43,253 bases of DNA from Comamonadaceae bacterium (lineage in GTDB: Bacteria > Pseudomonadota > Gammaproteobacteria > Burkholderiales > Burkholderiaceae_C): positions 1 through 43,253 of the forward strand of contig JAAFJC010000026.1 of the NCBI GenBank assembly GCA_013297925.1, given 5' to 3'. Position 1 is the stretch's first letter. Each line of letters opens with the position of its first letter. The notes beneath the pieces are model-generated. The model made no database searches and was not told the origin of the DNA. It saw only the letters and a list, made by a program, of their open reading frames with translations. A program made the position numbers and the translations under genes. Of the stretch, positions 19,571 through 29,634 are shown piece after piece.

Positions 19571-19598
19571 GCACGTTTAGTACTTTCCCGTATCATTC

Positions 19599-19632
19599 AA
19601 TGCCTTGCTGAGAAATCGGCGAGGCATTTTTT
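19599..19632 (+). terminator. Terminator-like hairpin abutting the mlaF start
   Basis: AATGCCTTGC (19599-19608) pairs with GCGAGGCATT (19619-19628) with one wobble, and the T-run extends to 19632. It fits an intrinsic terminator for gltBD. The mlaF ATG is at 19636, only 3 nt beyond, and the only GAGG that could serve as its ribosome site (19621-19624) lies in the right arm. Confidence 0.7.
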
Positions 19633-19635
19633 CTG

Positions 19636-20493
19636 ATGAGCACAACAACTTTAACTACGCCGCTAGCACATGATGGCACGCCTTTGATTGAACTCAAAGG
19701 GGTGCATTTTGGCTATGGCTCGGGCCGCAAGATTTTGGATGGCGTGACGCTCTCGATTGAGCGTGGCAAAGTCACGGCACTGATGGGCGCGTCGGGCGGC
19801 GGCAAAACGACTGTGCTACGTTTGATTGGCGCGCAGGTAAAAGCGCAACAGGGCGATGTTTTGTTTGATGGCAGCAACGTCGCCACGCTGGATCAAAATG
19901 GCTTGTATGCCGCGCGCCGCAAGATGGGCATGCTGTTTCAGTTTGGCGCGCTGTTCACGGATTTGAGTGCGTTTGACAACGTGGCTTTTCCGCTGCGCGA
20001 GCTCACTGATTTGCCTGAGAGCCTGATCCGCGATATTGTGCTGATGAAGCTTGGAGCAGTGGGCTTGCGTGGCGCACGTGATTTGATGCCAAGCGAGCTA
20101 TCCGGCGGCATGGCGCGGCGCGTGGCCTTGGCGCGCGCGATGGCGCTTGATCCGCAACTGATGATGTATGACGAGCCGTTTGCGGGGCTCGATCCGATTT
20201 CTCTAGGCACGTCCGCGCAACTCATCCGCCAGCTCAACGATGCTTTAGGCATCACGAGCATCATCGTCTCCCACGATTTGGAAGAAACCTTTCGTATTGC
20301 GGATCGCGTGATCGTGCTGGCCAATGGCAAGATCGCCGCACAGGGCACGCCCGATGAAGTGCGCCATAGCGATGATCCACTGGTGCAGCAGTTTGTGAAT
20401 GCGCGGGCGGATGGGCCAGTCAAATTTCACTATCCGGGCGCGGGTATTGAAGAAGATTTTGGCTCGGGCATCAAAGCAGGAGGTGGCCGATGA
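19636..20493 (+). CDS. mlaF: Phospholipid-transport ABC ATPase MlaF
   Basis: A 285-residue ATPase of the Mla system, which moves phospholipids between inner and outer membrane to keep outer-leaflet asymmetry. Walker A is GASGGGKTT near residues 52-60, the signature is LSGGMARR, and Walker B is LMMYDEPFAGLDP. The C-terminal tail after the H-loop is longer than in simple ATPases and matches MlaF. The start is tied to the hairpin at 19599-19632, so either translation is controlled by that hairpin or a later start is used. It overlaps mlaE by 4 nt. Confidence 0.93.
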   Translation: MSTTTLTTPLAHDGTPLIELKGVHFGYGSGRKILDGVTLSIERGKVTALMGASGGGKTTVLRLIGAQVKAQQGDVLFDGSNVATLDQNGLYAARRKMGMLFQFGALFTDLSAFDNVAFPLRELTDLPESLIRDIVLMKLGAVGLRGARDLMPSELSGGMARRVALARAMALDPQLMMYDEPFAGLDPISLGTSAQLIRQLNDALGITSIIVSHDLEETFRIADRVIVLANGKIAAQGTPDEVRHSDDPLVQQFVNARADGPVKFHYPGAGIEEDFGSGIKAGGGR

Positions 20494-21272
20494 GTTGGCT
20501 CAATCCGTCCGATCTCGGCTTTGCAGTGCGCAGCAAACTGGCCAATATGGGCTTTGCGGCGCGCCTGTTTTGGCAACTGTTAAAGCTCATCGTGCCCTGC
20601 TTCAAGCGCTTTGGCTTGGTACGAGATCAAATTCATTTCTTGGGCAACTATTCGCTCTCAATCATCACCGTGAGCGGTCTGTTTGTCGGCTTTGTACTCG
20701 GCTTGCAGGGCTACTACACCTTACAGCGCTTTGGTGCATCAGAATCACTAGGGCTGCTGGTGGCGCTTAGCCTAGTACGGGAACTCGGGCCCGTCGTTAC
20801 CGCTCTGCTCTTTGCAGGTCGCGCGGGCACGGCGCTCACGGCCGAGGTCGGCATCATGAAGCGCGATGAGGTACTGGCCTACATGGAGATGAGCGCGATT
20901 GATCCGATCCGCCGCATTCTCGCCCCTCGTTTTTGGGGTGGTGTGATTGCTATGCCTGTTTTGGCAGCCGTATTTAGTGCGGTGGGCATCATGGGTGGTT
21001 ATGTGGTGGGCGTGATGATGATTGGCATTGATGGCGGCGCGTTTTGGAGCCAGATGCAGGGCGGTGTGGATGTGTGGCGCGATGTGGGCAATGGCATTGT
21101 GAAGAGCATTGTGTTTGGCTTCGCGGTGACCTTTATCGCCCTACTTCAAGGATTTGAAGCGCAGCCCACGCCTGAGGGCGTATCTCGAGCCACCACGCGC
21201 ACAGTCGTGATGGGCAGCCTGACCGTGCTTGGGTTAGATTTCATCCTCACAGCGATGATGTTTTCAATTTAA
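20490..21272 (+). CDS. mlaE: Phospholipid-transport permease MlaE
   Basis: A 260-residue MlaE/YrbE-family inner-membrane permease with about five hydrophobic segments. Family blocks include LVRELGPVVTALLFAGRAGT, AEVGIMKRDEVLAYMEMSA and a C-terminal FVALLQ-like loop. It forms the membrane core with MlaF below and MlaD above. The ATGA overlap with mlaF and the short gap to mlaD support one operon. Confidence 0.95.
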   Translation: MSWLNPSDLGFAVRSKLANMGFAARLFWQLLKLIVPCFKRFGLVRDQIHFLGNYSLSIITVSGLFVGFVLGLQGYYTLQRFGASESLGLLVALSLVRELGPVVTALLFAGRAGTALTAEVGIMKRDEVLAYMEMSAIDPIRRILAPRFWGGVIAMPVLAAVFSAVGIMGGYVVGVMMIGIDGGAFWSQMQGGVDVWRDVGNGIVKSIVFGFAVTFIALLQGFEAQPTPEGVSRATTRTVVMGSLTVLGLDFILTAMMFSI

Positions 21273-21289
21273 AGATGTGGAGAAACGCG

Positions 21290-21778
21290 ATGCAACGCTC
21301 TAAAAATGATCTCTGGGTTGGCCTCTTCGTGCTGATTGGCGCTGCAGCTGTACTGTTTCTGGCGTTGAAGGCCGCGAATCTGCTCTCGTTTAATTTTGAT
21401 TCGACCTACCGCGTCACTGCTAAATTTGACAACATAGGCGGCTTGAAGAGTGGAGCAGCTGTCAAAAGCGCCGGCGTGGTCGTCGGTCGTGTGGAATCCA
21501 TCACTTTTGATGACAAAACTTACCAAGCCCGCGCCGTATTGGCCATGCAAAGCAAATTTGCTTTTCCCAAAGACAGTTCTCTGAAAATCCTCACCAGTGG
21601 TTTGCTCGGCGAGCAATATGTAGGTATGGAAGCGGGCGCTGAAGAGAAAAATCTCGCGGCTGGCGACACCATCAAAACCACGCAATCGGCAGTGATTTTG
21701 GAAAATCTGATTTCGCAATTCCTCTTCAGTAAAGCTTCTGAAGGTGGCACCAATACTGCCAACAGCGCGAAAAAATAA
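21290..21778 (+). CDS. mlaD: Phospholipid-binding MCE protein MlaD
   Basis: A 162-residue protein with one N-terminal membrane helix (about residues 9-28) and a single MCE domain running from about YRVTAKFDNIGGLKSGAAV through LLGEQYVGMEAG. MCE rings bind phospholipid on the periplasmic face of the MlaFEDB complex. ATG 21290 is preferred over ATG 21275 because GGAG lies eight bases ahead. The tail after the MCE domain is short and ends in a Lys/Ser-rich stretch. The next gene begins 12 nt later. Confidence 0.93.
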   Translation: MQRSKNDLWVGLFVLIGAAAVLFLALKAANLLSFNFDSTYRVTAKFDNIGGLKSGAAVKSAGVVVGRVESITFDDKTYQARAVLAMQSKFAFPKDSSLKILTSGLLGEQYVGMEAGAEEKNLAAGDTIKTTQSAVILENLISQFLFSKASEGGTNTANSAKK

Positions 21779-21790
21779 GGAATCAAAAGC

Positions 21791-22540
21791 ATGAAAATCA
21801 CTCTCAAATTCATAGCGCGTTGCGCAGTATTTCTGCCGGCCATCTTGGTTTTTGGCCTAATTTCCGGCTGCGCCACAGGGCCACAAGCCAATCCAACCGA
21901 TCCTCTTGAGCCACTCAATCGCAGCGTGTTTGCCTTCAACGATGGCGTGGACAAAGCCGTACTCAAGCCGGTCGCGCTGGGTTACAAAGCCATCACACCT
22001 GCCCCCGTACGCACCGGAGTGAGCAATTTTTTCAACAATTTGCAGGATCTTTGGTCCAGTGTCAACGGCGTTTTGCAATTGCGGCCTAAAGTAGCGATTG
22101 AGAATTTGTTGCGCTTCGGTGTGAACACCACTTTTGGCTTGGCCGGCGTCTTGGATGTCGCGAGCGAAATGGGTATTGAGCGTCAACCCGAAGACTTTGG
22201 CAAAACGCTAGGGCGGTGGGGCGTACCTGCCGGCCCGTATTTGGTCCTCCCCTTGCTAGGGCCCAGCACGCTACGCGATTCCACCACCATCGTCCTGGAA
22301 AACAGATACGATCCGATCACTCAAATGGACCGCGTGGATGTGCGCAACAGCTTGACAGCACTACGCATCGTCGATACGCGCACCAATCTGCTGCCTCTCG
22401 AAAAATTCTTGAATGAAGCCGCACTTGATAAGTACAGCTTCACACGCGATGCCTTTTTACAAAAGCGCCGAGCCGGGATTTATCGGCCCGGCGCGGATAA
22501 AGAAGATGATTACAAACAACCTGCAGATGAGAAAAAATAA
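21791..22540 (+). CDS. mlaA: Outer-membrane lipoprotein MlaA (VacJ)
   Basis: A 249-residue MlaA family lipoprotein. The signal peptide ends at a lipobox LISGC with C27 as the lipidated residue. Family blocks DPLEPLNRSVFAFND, GVSNFFNNLQDLWSSVN, and FGKTLGRWGVPAGPYLVLPLLGPS are all present. In the outer membrane MlaA removes misplaced phospholipid and hands it to MlaC. The C-terminus is charged (KEDDYKQPADEKK). AAGGAATCAAAAGC precedes the start. Unlike E. coli, where mlaA is elsewhere, it sits within the mla operon, which is usual for Burkholderiales. Confidence 0.94.
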   Translation: MKITLKFIARCAVFLPAILVFGLISGCATGPQANPTDPLEPLNRSVFAFNDGVDKAVLKPVALGYKAITPAPVRTGVSNFFNNLQDLWSSVNGVLQLRPKVAIENLLRFGVNTTFGLAGVLDVASEMGIERQPEDFGKTLGRWGVPAGPYLVLPLLGPSTLRDSTTIVLENRYDPITQMDRVDVRNSLTALRIVDTRTNLLPLEKFLNEAALDKYSFTRDAFLQKRRAGIYRPGADKEDDYKQPADEKK

Positions 22541-22698
22541 ACGCTTTCAGGTCCTGATGTCTGCCACAAGTGTGCAAAAAATCACATCTTCAGCAGCTCT
22601 TGATTACAAAATAGAAGCAACTTTGTCCCCCTGCTGGATACTCCAAGCGTTATCTGCATATGCTGGGCGCTTTGCTCCCAAGCTCTGAAAGGATTTCA

Positions 22699-23322
22699 AT
22701 GAATCGCCGTTTTTTCTCCGTTTTGATCACTTCTTTGGCCGCTTCCCTCACCCTGGCGACAAGCAGCCTTAGTTTTGCCCAAAGTGCTGAAACGCCTGAT
22801 GCTTTCATCAAGCGCCTCTCTGTAGATGTGCTCGATACGATCAAAGCTGACAAAGCCATACAAGCCGGCGATGTGAGCAAAATCACAGCTTTGGTTGATT
22901 CCAAAATCATGCCCAATGTGAATTTCCAGCGCATGACAGCTTCAAGCGTGGGCCGCAGCTGGCGCTCTGCCACGCCCGAGCAGCAAAAGAAGCTGCAAGA
23001 TGAATTCAAAACTTTGCTGATGCGCACTTATTCGGGCGCATTGTCTGAAGTCAAAGACCAAAGCATTGTGATGAAGCCCCTGCGCATGGCGGCTGAAGAC
23101 ACCGAGGTAACAGTACGTACCGAAATCAAAGGTCGCGGCGATCCGATTGCATTGGACTATCGCCTAGAAAAAGCCGGTACATCTTGGAAGATTTACGACC
23201 TGAATGTGGCAAGCGTTTGGCTCGTTGAGACCTATCGCACGCAGTTTTCTCAAGAAATCAATGCCAATGGCATTGATGGCTTGATAGCTAAGCTGGCTGA
23301 GCGCAACAAAGGTCGGAAGTAA
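22699..23322 (+). CDS. mlaC: Periplasmic phospholipid shuttle MlaC
   Basis: A 207-residue periplasmic protein with a signal peptide ending SLSFAQS. The body carries the Tol-Tol-Ttg2-type fold: FQRMTASSVGRSWRSATPEQ, followed by LLMRTYSGAL and a C-terminal YDLNVASVWLVETYRTQF block. It ferries phospholipid between MlaA and MlaD. ATG 22699 has GAAAGGA seven or so bases ahead; the longer frame from 22660 would spoil the signal peptide. The 158-bp gap behind mlaA contains no gene, but TATGCTGGGCGCTTTGCTCC in it faintly recalls the dispersed repeat. Confidence 0.93.
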   Translation: MNRRFFSVLITSLAASLTLATSSLSFAQSAETPDAFIKRLSVDVLDTIKADKAIQAGDVSKITALVDSKIMPNVNFQRMTASSVGRSWRSATPEQQKKLQDEFKTLLMRTYSGALSEVKDQSIVMKPLRMAAEDTEVTVRTEIKGRGDPIALDYRLEKAGTSWKIYDLNVASVWLVETYRTQFSQEINANGIDGLIAKLAERNKGRK

Positions 23323-23331
23323 AGCACCCCT

Positions 23332-23601
23332 ATGCTCGTGCTGCCGGCCGACATCACCCACGCCAACGCCCGTTCCTGCGCCCACATGCTGGCGCAGGCC
23401 TTGCGTGCGTTGCCGCAGGCGGCGGTGGCCGATGCATCGGGTTTGCAGAAGTTTGACTCTTCAGCAATTGCGGTGCTTCTCGAGTGCCGGCGAGAAGCGC
23501 AAATTCAAGGAAAAAGCTTCTCTGTGCGCAATTTACCGGAGCGTTTGCGTTCCCTTGCAGCGCTATATGGGGTGGCCGAACTTTTGCCAGCGGCTCCCTA
23601 A
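23332..23601 (+). CDS. mlaB: STAS-domain protein MlaB
   Basis: An 89-residue single STAS domain, the cytoplasmic regulatory partner of MlaF. The conserved DASGLQKFDSSAIAVLLECR segment matches the STAS phosphorylation-loop region (D-S-S). The gene starts 9 nt after mlaC, completing the order F-E-D-A-C-B. Short length and lack of other domains fit MlaB. Confidence 0.88.
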   Translation: MLVLPADITHANARSCAHMLAQALRALPQAAVADASGLQKFDSSAIAVLLECRREAQIQGKSFSVRNLPERLRSLAALYGVAELLPAAP

Positions 23602-23622
23602 GTTGATTTTCGGTCTGAGCCC

Positions 23623-23628
23623 TACAAT
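23623..23628 (+). promoter_or_regulatory. Possible -10 element before the ABC exporter pair
   Basis: TACAAT at 23623-23628 differs from TATAAT at one position and lies 9 bp before ATG 23638. A transcript from it would be nearly leaderless. No matching -35 at proper spacing was found, so this is weak. Confidence 0.3.
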
Positions 23629-23637
23629 ATGGGGTTC

Positions 23638-24555
23638 ATGACAACAGCTATCTCCGTTAATTCCGTCACCAAGCGCTACGAAGGCACCAAAACAGGTGGC
23701 CGCTCCCTCACCGCCTTACAAAACGTTAACCTCCAGATTGAGGAAGGCGAGTTTTTTGGCTTGCTTGGGCCTAATGGCGCAGGTAAAACCACTCTGATCA
23801 GCATTTTGGCGGGTTTGACACGAGCCACCGAGGGCAGCATCACCGTGCATGGCCACGATGTGCAAAAAGACTATGCCGCTGCTCGCAAGCAGCTCGGAGT
23901 CGTGCCGCAAGAGCTCGTATTCGATCCTTTTTTCAGCGTGCGCGAATCGCTGCGCATTCAATCGGGTTACTTCGACGTGAAGAACAACGAAGCTTGGATC
24001 GATGAGCTGCTGCACAGCCTAGGCCTCACCGACAAGCAAGATGCCAACATGCGCCAGCTCTCGGGCGGCATGAAACGCCGCGTGTTGGTCGCGCAAGCCT
24101 TGGTGCACAAGCCGCCCGTGATCGTGCTCGATGAGCCCACAGCAGGCGTTGACGTAGAACTGCGGCAAACGCTCTGGCAATTCATTGCCAAACTCAACAA
24201 GCAAGGCCACACCGTTCTGCTCACCACACATTATTTGGAAGAGGCAGAGGCCTTATGTGGTCGGTTGGCCATGCTGAAAAACGGCAGGGTGGTGGCGCTG
24301 GAGAAAACCTCTACCCTTCTCAAAGCTGCTTCATCCAACGTACTCCGCTTCAAAATTGATAGCGAACTCCCCAGTGATCTTGCCGGCAAGGCGAGGATTA
24401 CGGGTCGAATTGTGCAGTTTCCAGCACACAATGCACTGGAGATTGAAAACTATCTCGCGGCTGTTCGCAGCGCCGGCATTGACGCGCAAGACGTGGAGAT
24501 TCGCAAGGCCGATTTGGAAGATGTGTTCCTCGACGTGATGGGGGCATCGGCATGA
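23638..24555 (+). CDS. ABC-2 type exporter ATPase
   Basis: A 305-residue ATPase of the DrrA/CcmA-like export group. Walker A is GPNGAGKTT, the signature LSGGMKRR, and Walker B VIVLDEPTAGVDVE; the H-loop is in LLTTHYLEEAEALC. After the nucleotide domain is a C-terminal part typical of this subfamily. It is closest in style to YadG, and the pairing with a YadH-like permease recurs downstream of mla genes in betaproteobacteria. The substrate is unknown. ATG 23638 is chosen over 23629 because GGGG lies just before it. Confidence 0.9.
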   Translation: MTTAISVNSVTKRYEGTKTGGRSLTALQNVNLQIEEGEFFGLLGPNGAGKTTLISILAGLTRATEGSITVHGHDVQKDYAAARKQLGVVPQELVFDPFFSVRESLRIQSGYFDVKNNEAWIDELLHSLGLTDKQDANMRQLSGGMKRRVLVAQALVHKPPVIVLDEPTAGVDVELRQTLWQFIAKLNKQGHTVLLTTHYLEEAEALCGRLAMLKNGRVVALEKTSTLLKAASSNVLRFKIDSELPSDLAGKARITGRIVQFPAHNALEIENYLAAVRSAGIDAQDVEIRKADLEDVFLDVMGASA

Positions 24556-25325
24556 GTCTCAGCACCAAGCTCACTGGCTGGCAAACGCTTTTCTACAAAG
24601 AAGTGCTGCGTTTCTGGAAAGTCGCCTTTCAAACCGTGGCCGCACCTATTCTCACCGCCGTCCTCTACATGCTGATTTTCGGCCATGTGCTGGAAGACCA
24701 TGTGAAGGTCTACGACAAGATCAGCTACACCGCCTTCCTCGTACCCGGCTTGGTCATGATGAGTATTTTGCAAAATGCGTTTGCAAATAGCTCATCGAGC
24801 CTGATTCAAAGCAAGATCATGGGCAACTTGGTGTTCTTGCTGCTTACGCCGCTGTCGCATCGCTCATGGTTTATCGCTTACGTCGGTTCATCAGTCGCTC
24901 GTGGCATCGCTGTAGGCTTGGGCGTACTGGCCGTCACGTGGTGGTTTGGCAAGCCGGGGATGGTTTACCCGCTTTGGGCATTGGTATTCTCCGTGCTCGG
25001 CGCAGCGATGCTCGGCGCATTAGGCTTGATCGCCGGCCTGTGGGCTGAGAAGTTCGACCAAATGGCAGGTTTCCAAAACTTCATCATCATGCCAATGACG
25101 TTTTTATCAGGCGTGTTTTACTCTATCCATTCGCTGCCCAGCTTTTGGCAAGCAGTGAGTCACTTGAATCCGTTCTTCTACATGATTGATGGCTTTCGCT
25201 ACGGCTTCTTCGGCGTCAGCGATGTCTCGCCATGGATCAGCTTTGGCATCGTGGGCACGGCAACGGGTATCGTGAGTTTGATCGCCTTGCACTTGCTCAA
25301 AATCGGCTACAAAATTCGAGGCTAA
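24552..25325 (+). CDS. ABC-2 type exporter permease (YadH-like)
   Basis: A 257-residue membrane protein with six likely transmembrane segments. The ABC-2 family pattern includes PGLVMMSILQNAFANSSSSL, LTPLSHRSW and the late FLSGVFYSIHSLPSFWQAV followed by NPFFYMIDGFRYG. It overlaps the ATPase gene by 4 nt (ATGA), so the two make one exporter. The substrate is unknown; the placement between mla and murA suggests a cell-envelope compound, which is inference only. Confidence 0.9.
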   Translation: MSLSTKLTGWQTLFYKEVLRFWKVAFQTVAAPILTAVLYMLIFGHVLEDHVKVYDKISYTAFLVPGLVMMSILQNAFANSSSSLIQSKIMGNLVFLLLTPLSHRSWFIAYVGSSVARGIAVGLGVLAVTWWFGKPGMVYPLWALVFSVLGAAMLGALGLIAGLWAEKFDQMAGFQNFIIMPMTFLSGVFYSIHSLPSFWQAVSHLNPFFYMIDGFRYGFFGVSDVSPWISFGIVGTATGIVSLIALHLLKIGYKIRG

Positions 25326-25328
25326 CTG

Positions 25329-27474
<2,146 letters not shown>

Positions 27475-27485
27475 GATTTAGATCA

Positions 27486-27538
27486 CTATGGATTTAATAG
27501 CATCTGGCGCAGTATTAACGACGGCAAGCAGCGATTTT
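27486..27538 (+). repeat. Probable dispersed-repeat copy at the hisD start
   Basis: CTATGGATTTAATAGCATCT, then GGCGCAGTATTAACGACGGC, aligns with small gaps to the family pattern CTATTAATTTAATAGCACTC, then TGCGCA and GCCGGC. The hisD ATG (27488) is formed by the CTATGG at the left end, and codons 1-17 are read from the copy. This is a diverged copy and is less sure than A, B or C. Confidence 0.45.
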
Positions 27539-28804
27539 GAGCAGAAATTCAAAGCGCGGCAGCATTGGTCGAGCGCGCAAGATTCGGCCATAGAAAGCCG
27601 TGTGGCGGAGATTTTGGCGGATGTGCAAAAGCGCGGGGATGCAGCCGTGCTGGAATACACGGCGCGCTTTGATCGATTGCAAGCTGGCAGCATGAAAGAG
27701 CTTGAGCTGACGCAAGCTGAACTCAAAAAGGCCTACGACAGCCTGCCCGCTGAGCAACGCGATGCGCTCTCACAAGCAGCAGCGCGCGTGCGCAGCTATC
27801 ACGAAGCGCAGAAAAAAGCCTGCGGCGAAAGCTGGAGCTATCACGATGCAGATGGCTCCTTACTTGGCCAGAAAGTTACGCCGATCGATCGCGCAGGCAT
27901 TTATGTGCCGGGCGGAAAAGCGGCCTATCCCTCCAGCGTGCTTATGAATGCGATTCCCGCGCATGTGGCAGGTGTGGGTGAAATCATCATGGTCGTGCCC
28001 ACGCCGGATGGGACGAAGAACAACCTCGTCCTCGCCGCTGCATATGTAGCAGGTGTCACCCGAGCCTTTACCATCGGCGGCGCGCAAGCGGTGGCTGCTC
28101 TAGCTTACGGCACAGCAACAATTCCCAAGGTAGACAAAATCACCGGACCCGGCAACGCTTACGTTGCCGCCGCCAAGCGCAGCGTTTTCGGCCAAGTCGG
28201 CATCGACATGATCGCCGGCCCGAGCGAAATCTTGGTCATCGCCGATGGCAGCACGCCGCCGGATTGGGTAGCGATGGATCTCTTCAGCCAAGCCGAGCAT
28301 GACGAGCTTGCCCAAAGCATTTTGCTCTGCCCCGATCAGGCCTACATCGACAAAGTGCTGGCCAGCATCACCAAGCTTCTGCCCGAGATGCCCCGCAAAG
28401 CCATCATCGAAAAGAGCCTTACAGATCGCGGCATCTTCATCCTCACGCGCAGCATGCAAGAGGCTTGCGAGATTTCGAACCGCATCGCCCCCGAGCACCT
28501 GGAAATCTCCAGCAATGAGCCTCACAAATGGGAACCCTTGCTCAAACACGCAGGTGCCATCTTCCTCGGTGCCTATACCAGCGAGAGCCTAGGCGACTAT
28601 TGCGCTGGCCCCAATCACGTGCTCCCTACTAGCGGCACAGCCCGCTTCTCCTCACCATTAGGCGTGTACGACTTCCAGAAGCGTAGCAGCATCATTGAAG
28701 TGAGCGAATCCGGCGCACAAACCCTCGGCAAAATCGCCAGCGTGCTCGCGCACGGTGAAGGCCTACAGGCGCATGCTCGCGCTGCGGAGATGCGGCTTCG
28801 TTGA
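27488..28804 (+). CDS. hisD: Histidinol dehydrogenase
   Basis: A 438-residue zinc enzyme for the last two oxidations of histidine synthesis. Landmarks are [43 protein letters not shown], the Zn-site SQAEHDE and the ending [17 protein letters not shown]. Before the usual N-terminal block ([13 protein letters not shown]) come about a dozen residues, [13 protein letters not shown], read from a probable repeat copy. No clear Shine-Dalgarno sequence precedes the ATG. hisC, which often follows in Burkholderiales, is not here; a phosphate uptake pair follows instead. Confidence 0.96.
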   Translation: MDLIASGAVLTTASSDFEQKFKARQHWSSAQDSAIESRVAEILADVQKRGDAAVLEYTARFDRLQAGSMKELELTQAELKKAYDSLPAEQRDALSQAAARVRSYHEAQKKACGESWSYHDADGSLLGQKVTPIDRAGIYVPGGKAAYPSSVLMNAIPAHVAGVGEIIMVVPTPDGTKNNLVLAAAYVAGVTRAFTIGGAQAVAALAYGTATIPKVDKITGPGNAYVAAAKRSVFGQVGIDMIAGPSEILVIADGSTPPDWVAMDLFSQAEHDELAQSILLCPDQAYIDKVLASITKLLPEMPRKAIIEKSLTDRGIFILTRSMQEACEISNRIAPEHLEISSNEPHKWEPLLKHAGAIFLGAYTSESLGDYCAGPNHVLPTSGTARFSSPLGVYDFQKRSSIIEVSESGAQTLGKIASVLAHGEGLQAHARAAEMRLR

Positions 28805-28907
28805 TCAATGGACGGACATACGGCTGAAGCAACCGTATTCTGAGCATTCAACTGCGCCGCCGCAAAAGACGCAGCGGCAGGAAAAACACCGGCCTCACCC
28901 CGTACAA

Positions 28908-28928
28908 TGACAGTCATAAAACTGTCAC
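28908..28928 (+). promoter_or_regulatory. Pho box (PhoB-binding site) upstream of DUF47-pit
   Basis: CAGTCATAAAACTGTCAC at 28911-28928 matches the E. coli Pho-box pattern CTGTCATAWAWCTGTCAY at 17 of 18 positions. It lies 24 bp before the DUF47 start. The same stretch also makes a perfect dyad TGACAGT-CATAAA-ACTGTCA at 28908-28927. A TACAAT sits just upstream at 28904-28909. Confidence 0.7.
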
Positions 28929-28952
28929 ATAACATTTTGAGGCTTGCAACCC

Positions 28953-29600
28953 ATGTTTTTCGGAAAACTGCTGCCCCGTGAGGGCAATTTTTTTGAGATG
29001 TTTAATCAGCATGCGGATCGCATAGTGGAGGCGGCGAAGGCGTTTGAGCAACTGGTGGCCAATTACGATGATGTGATGCTGCGCCAGAAATACAACGCTG
29101 ATGTAGATAGCGCCGAGCGCGCCGCGGATCGCATCACACACGATGTGAACAAACTGCTACACAAGACCTTCATCACGCCGATTGATCGGGAGCAGATTCA
29201 CAAGCTTATCAATACGATGGATGATGTGGCTGATTTGATCCAGGATTCCGCTGAGACGATGGCGCTGTATGACGTACGCACCATGACAGATGAAATCAAG
29301 CGCCTGACAGACTTGTCCGTGAAATGTTGTGAGCGCCTCAAAAGCGCGGTGGGATTGCTCTCCAAACTCTCCGACAATGACACCGCTGAGGCAGCACTGA
29401 AGACCTGTGAAGAGATTGACCGCCTTGAATCCGATGCAGACCGCGTGATGCGCGCGGCCATGAGCCAGCTCTTCCGCAACGAGCCTGATGTGCGCGAAGT
29501 GATCAAGCTCAAGGCGATTTATGAGCTGCTTGAGACGATCACAGACCGCTGCGAAGATGTGGCCAACTTGATCGAGGGCGTCGTCCTCGAAAACTCCTGA
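28953..29600 (+). CDS. DUF47 family PhoU-like protein (Pit accessory)
   Basis: A 215-residue, mostly helical cytoplasmic protein of the DUF47/PhoU-like family, which is regularly paired with Pit transporters. The N-terminus MFFGKLLPREGNFFEMFNQH is diagnostic. PhoU-like acidic patches (EEIDRLESDADRVMR and ITDRCEDVANLIEG) may bind metal. ATG 28953 has GAGG ten bases ahead; a TTG at 28944 would be too close. It is followed by pit after 34 nt, and a Pho box precedes it, so the pair is likely induced by phosphate starvation. Confidence 0.93.
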   Translation: MFFGKLLPREGNFFEMFNQHADRIVEAAKAFEQLVANYDDVMLRQKYNADVDSAERAADRITHDVNKLLHKTFITPIDREQIHKLINTMDDVADLIQDSAETMALYDVRTMTDEIKRLTDLSVKCCERLKSAVGLLSKLSDNDTAEAALKTCEEIDRLESDADRVMRAAMSQLFRNEPDVREVIKLKAIYELLETITDRCEDVANLIEGVVLENS

Positions 29601-29634
29601 ACCACTTCAAACCCATGCCAAGGAAGGTTTGACG

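Noticed and set aside
22626-22698. Possible repeat copy in the mlaA-mlaC gap
   Set aside because: Resemblance is limited to ATATGC(T/C)GG and a few flanking bases; too weak without a profile search.
28856-28880. GCCGC/GCGGC hairpin after hisD as a terminator
   Set aside because: There is no T-run after it and the loop is large.
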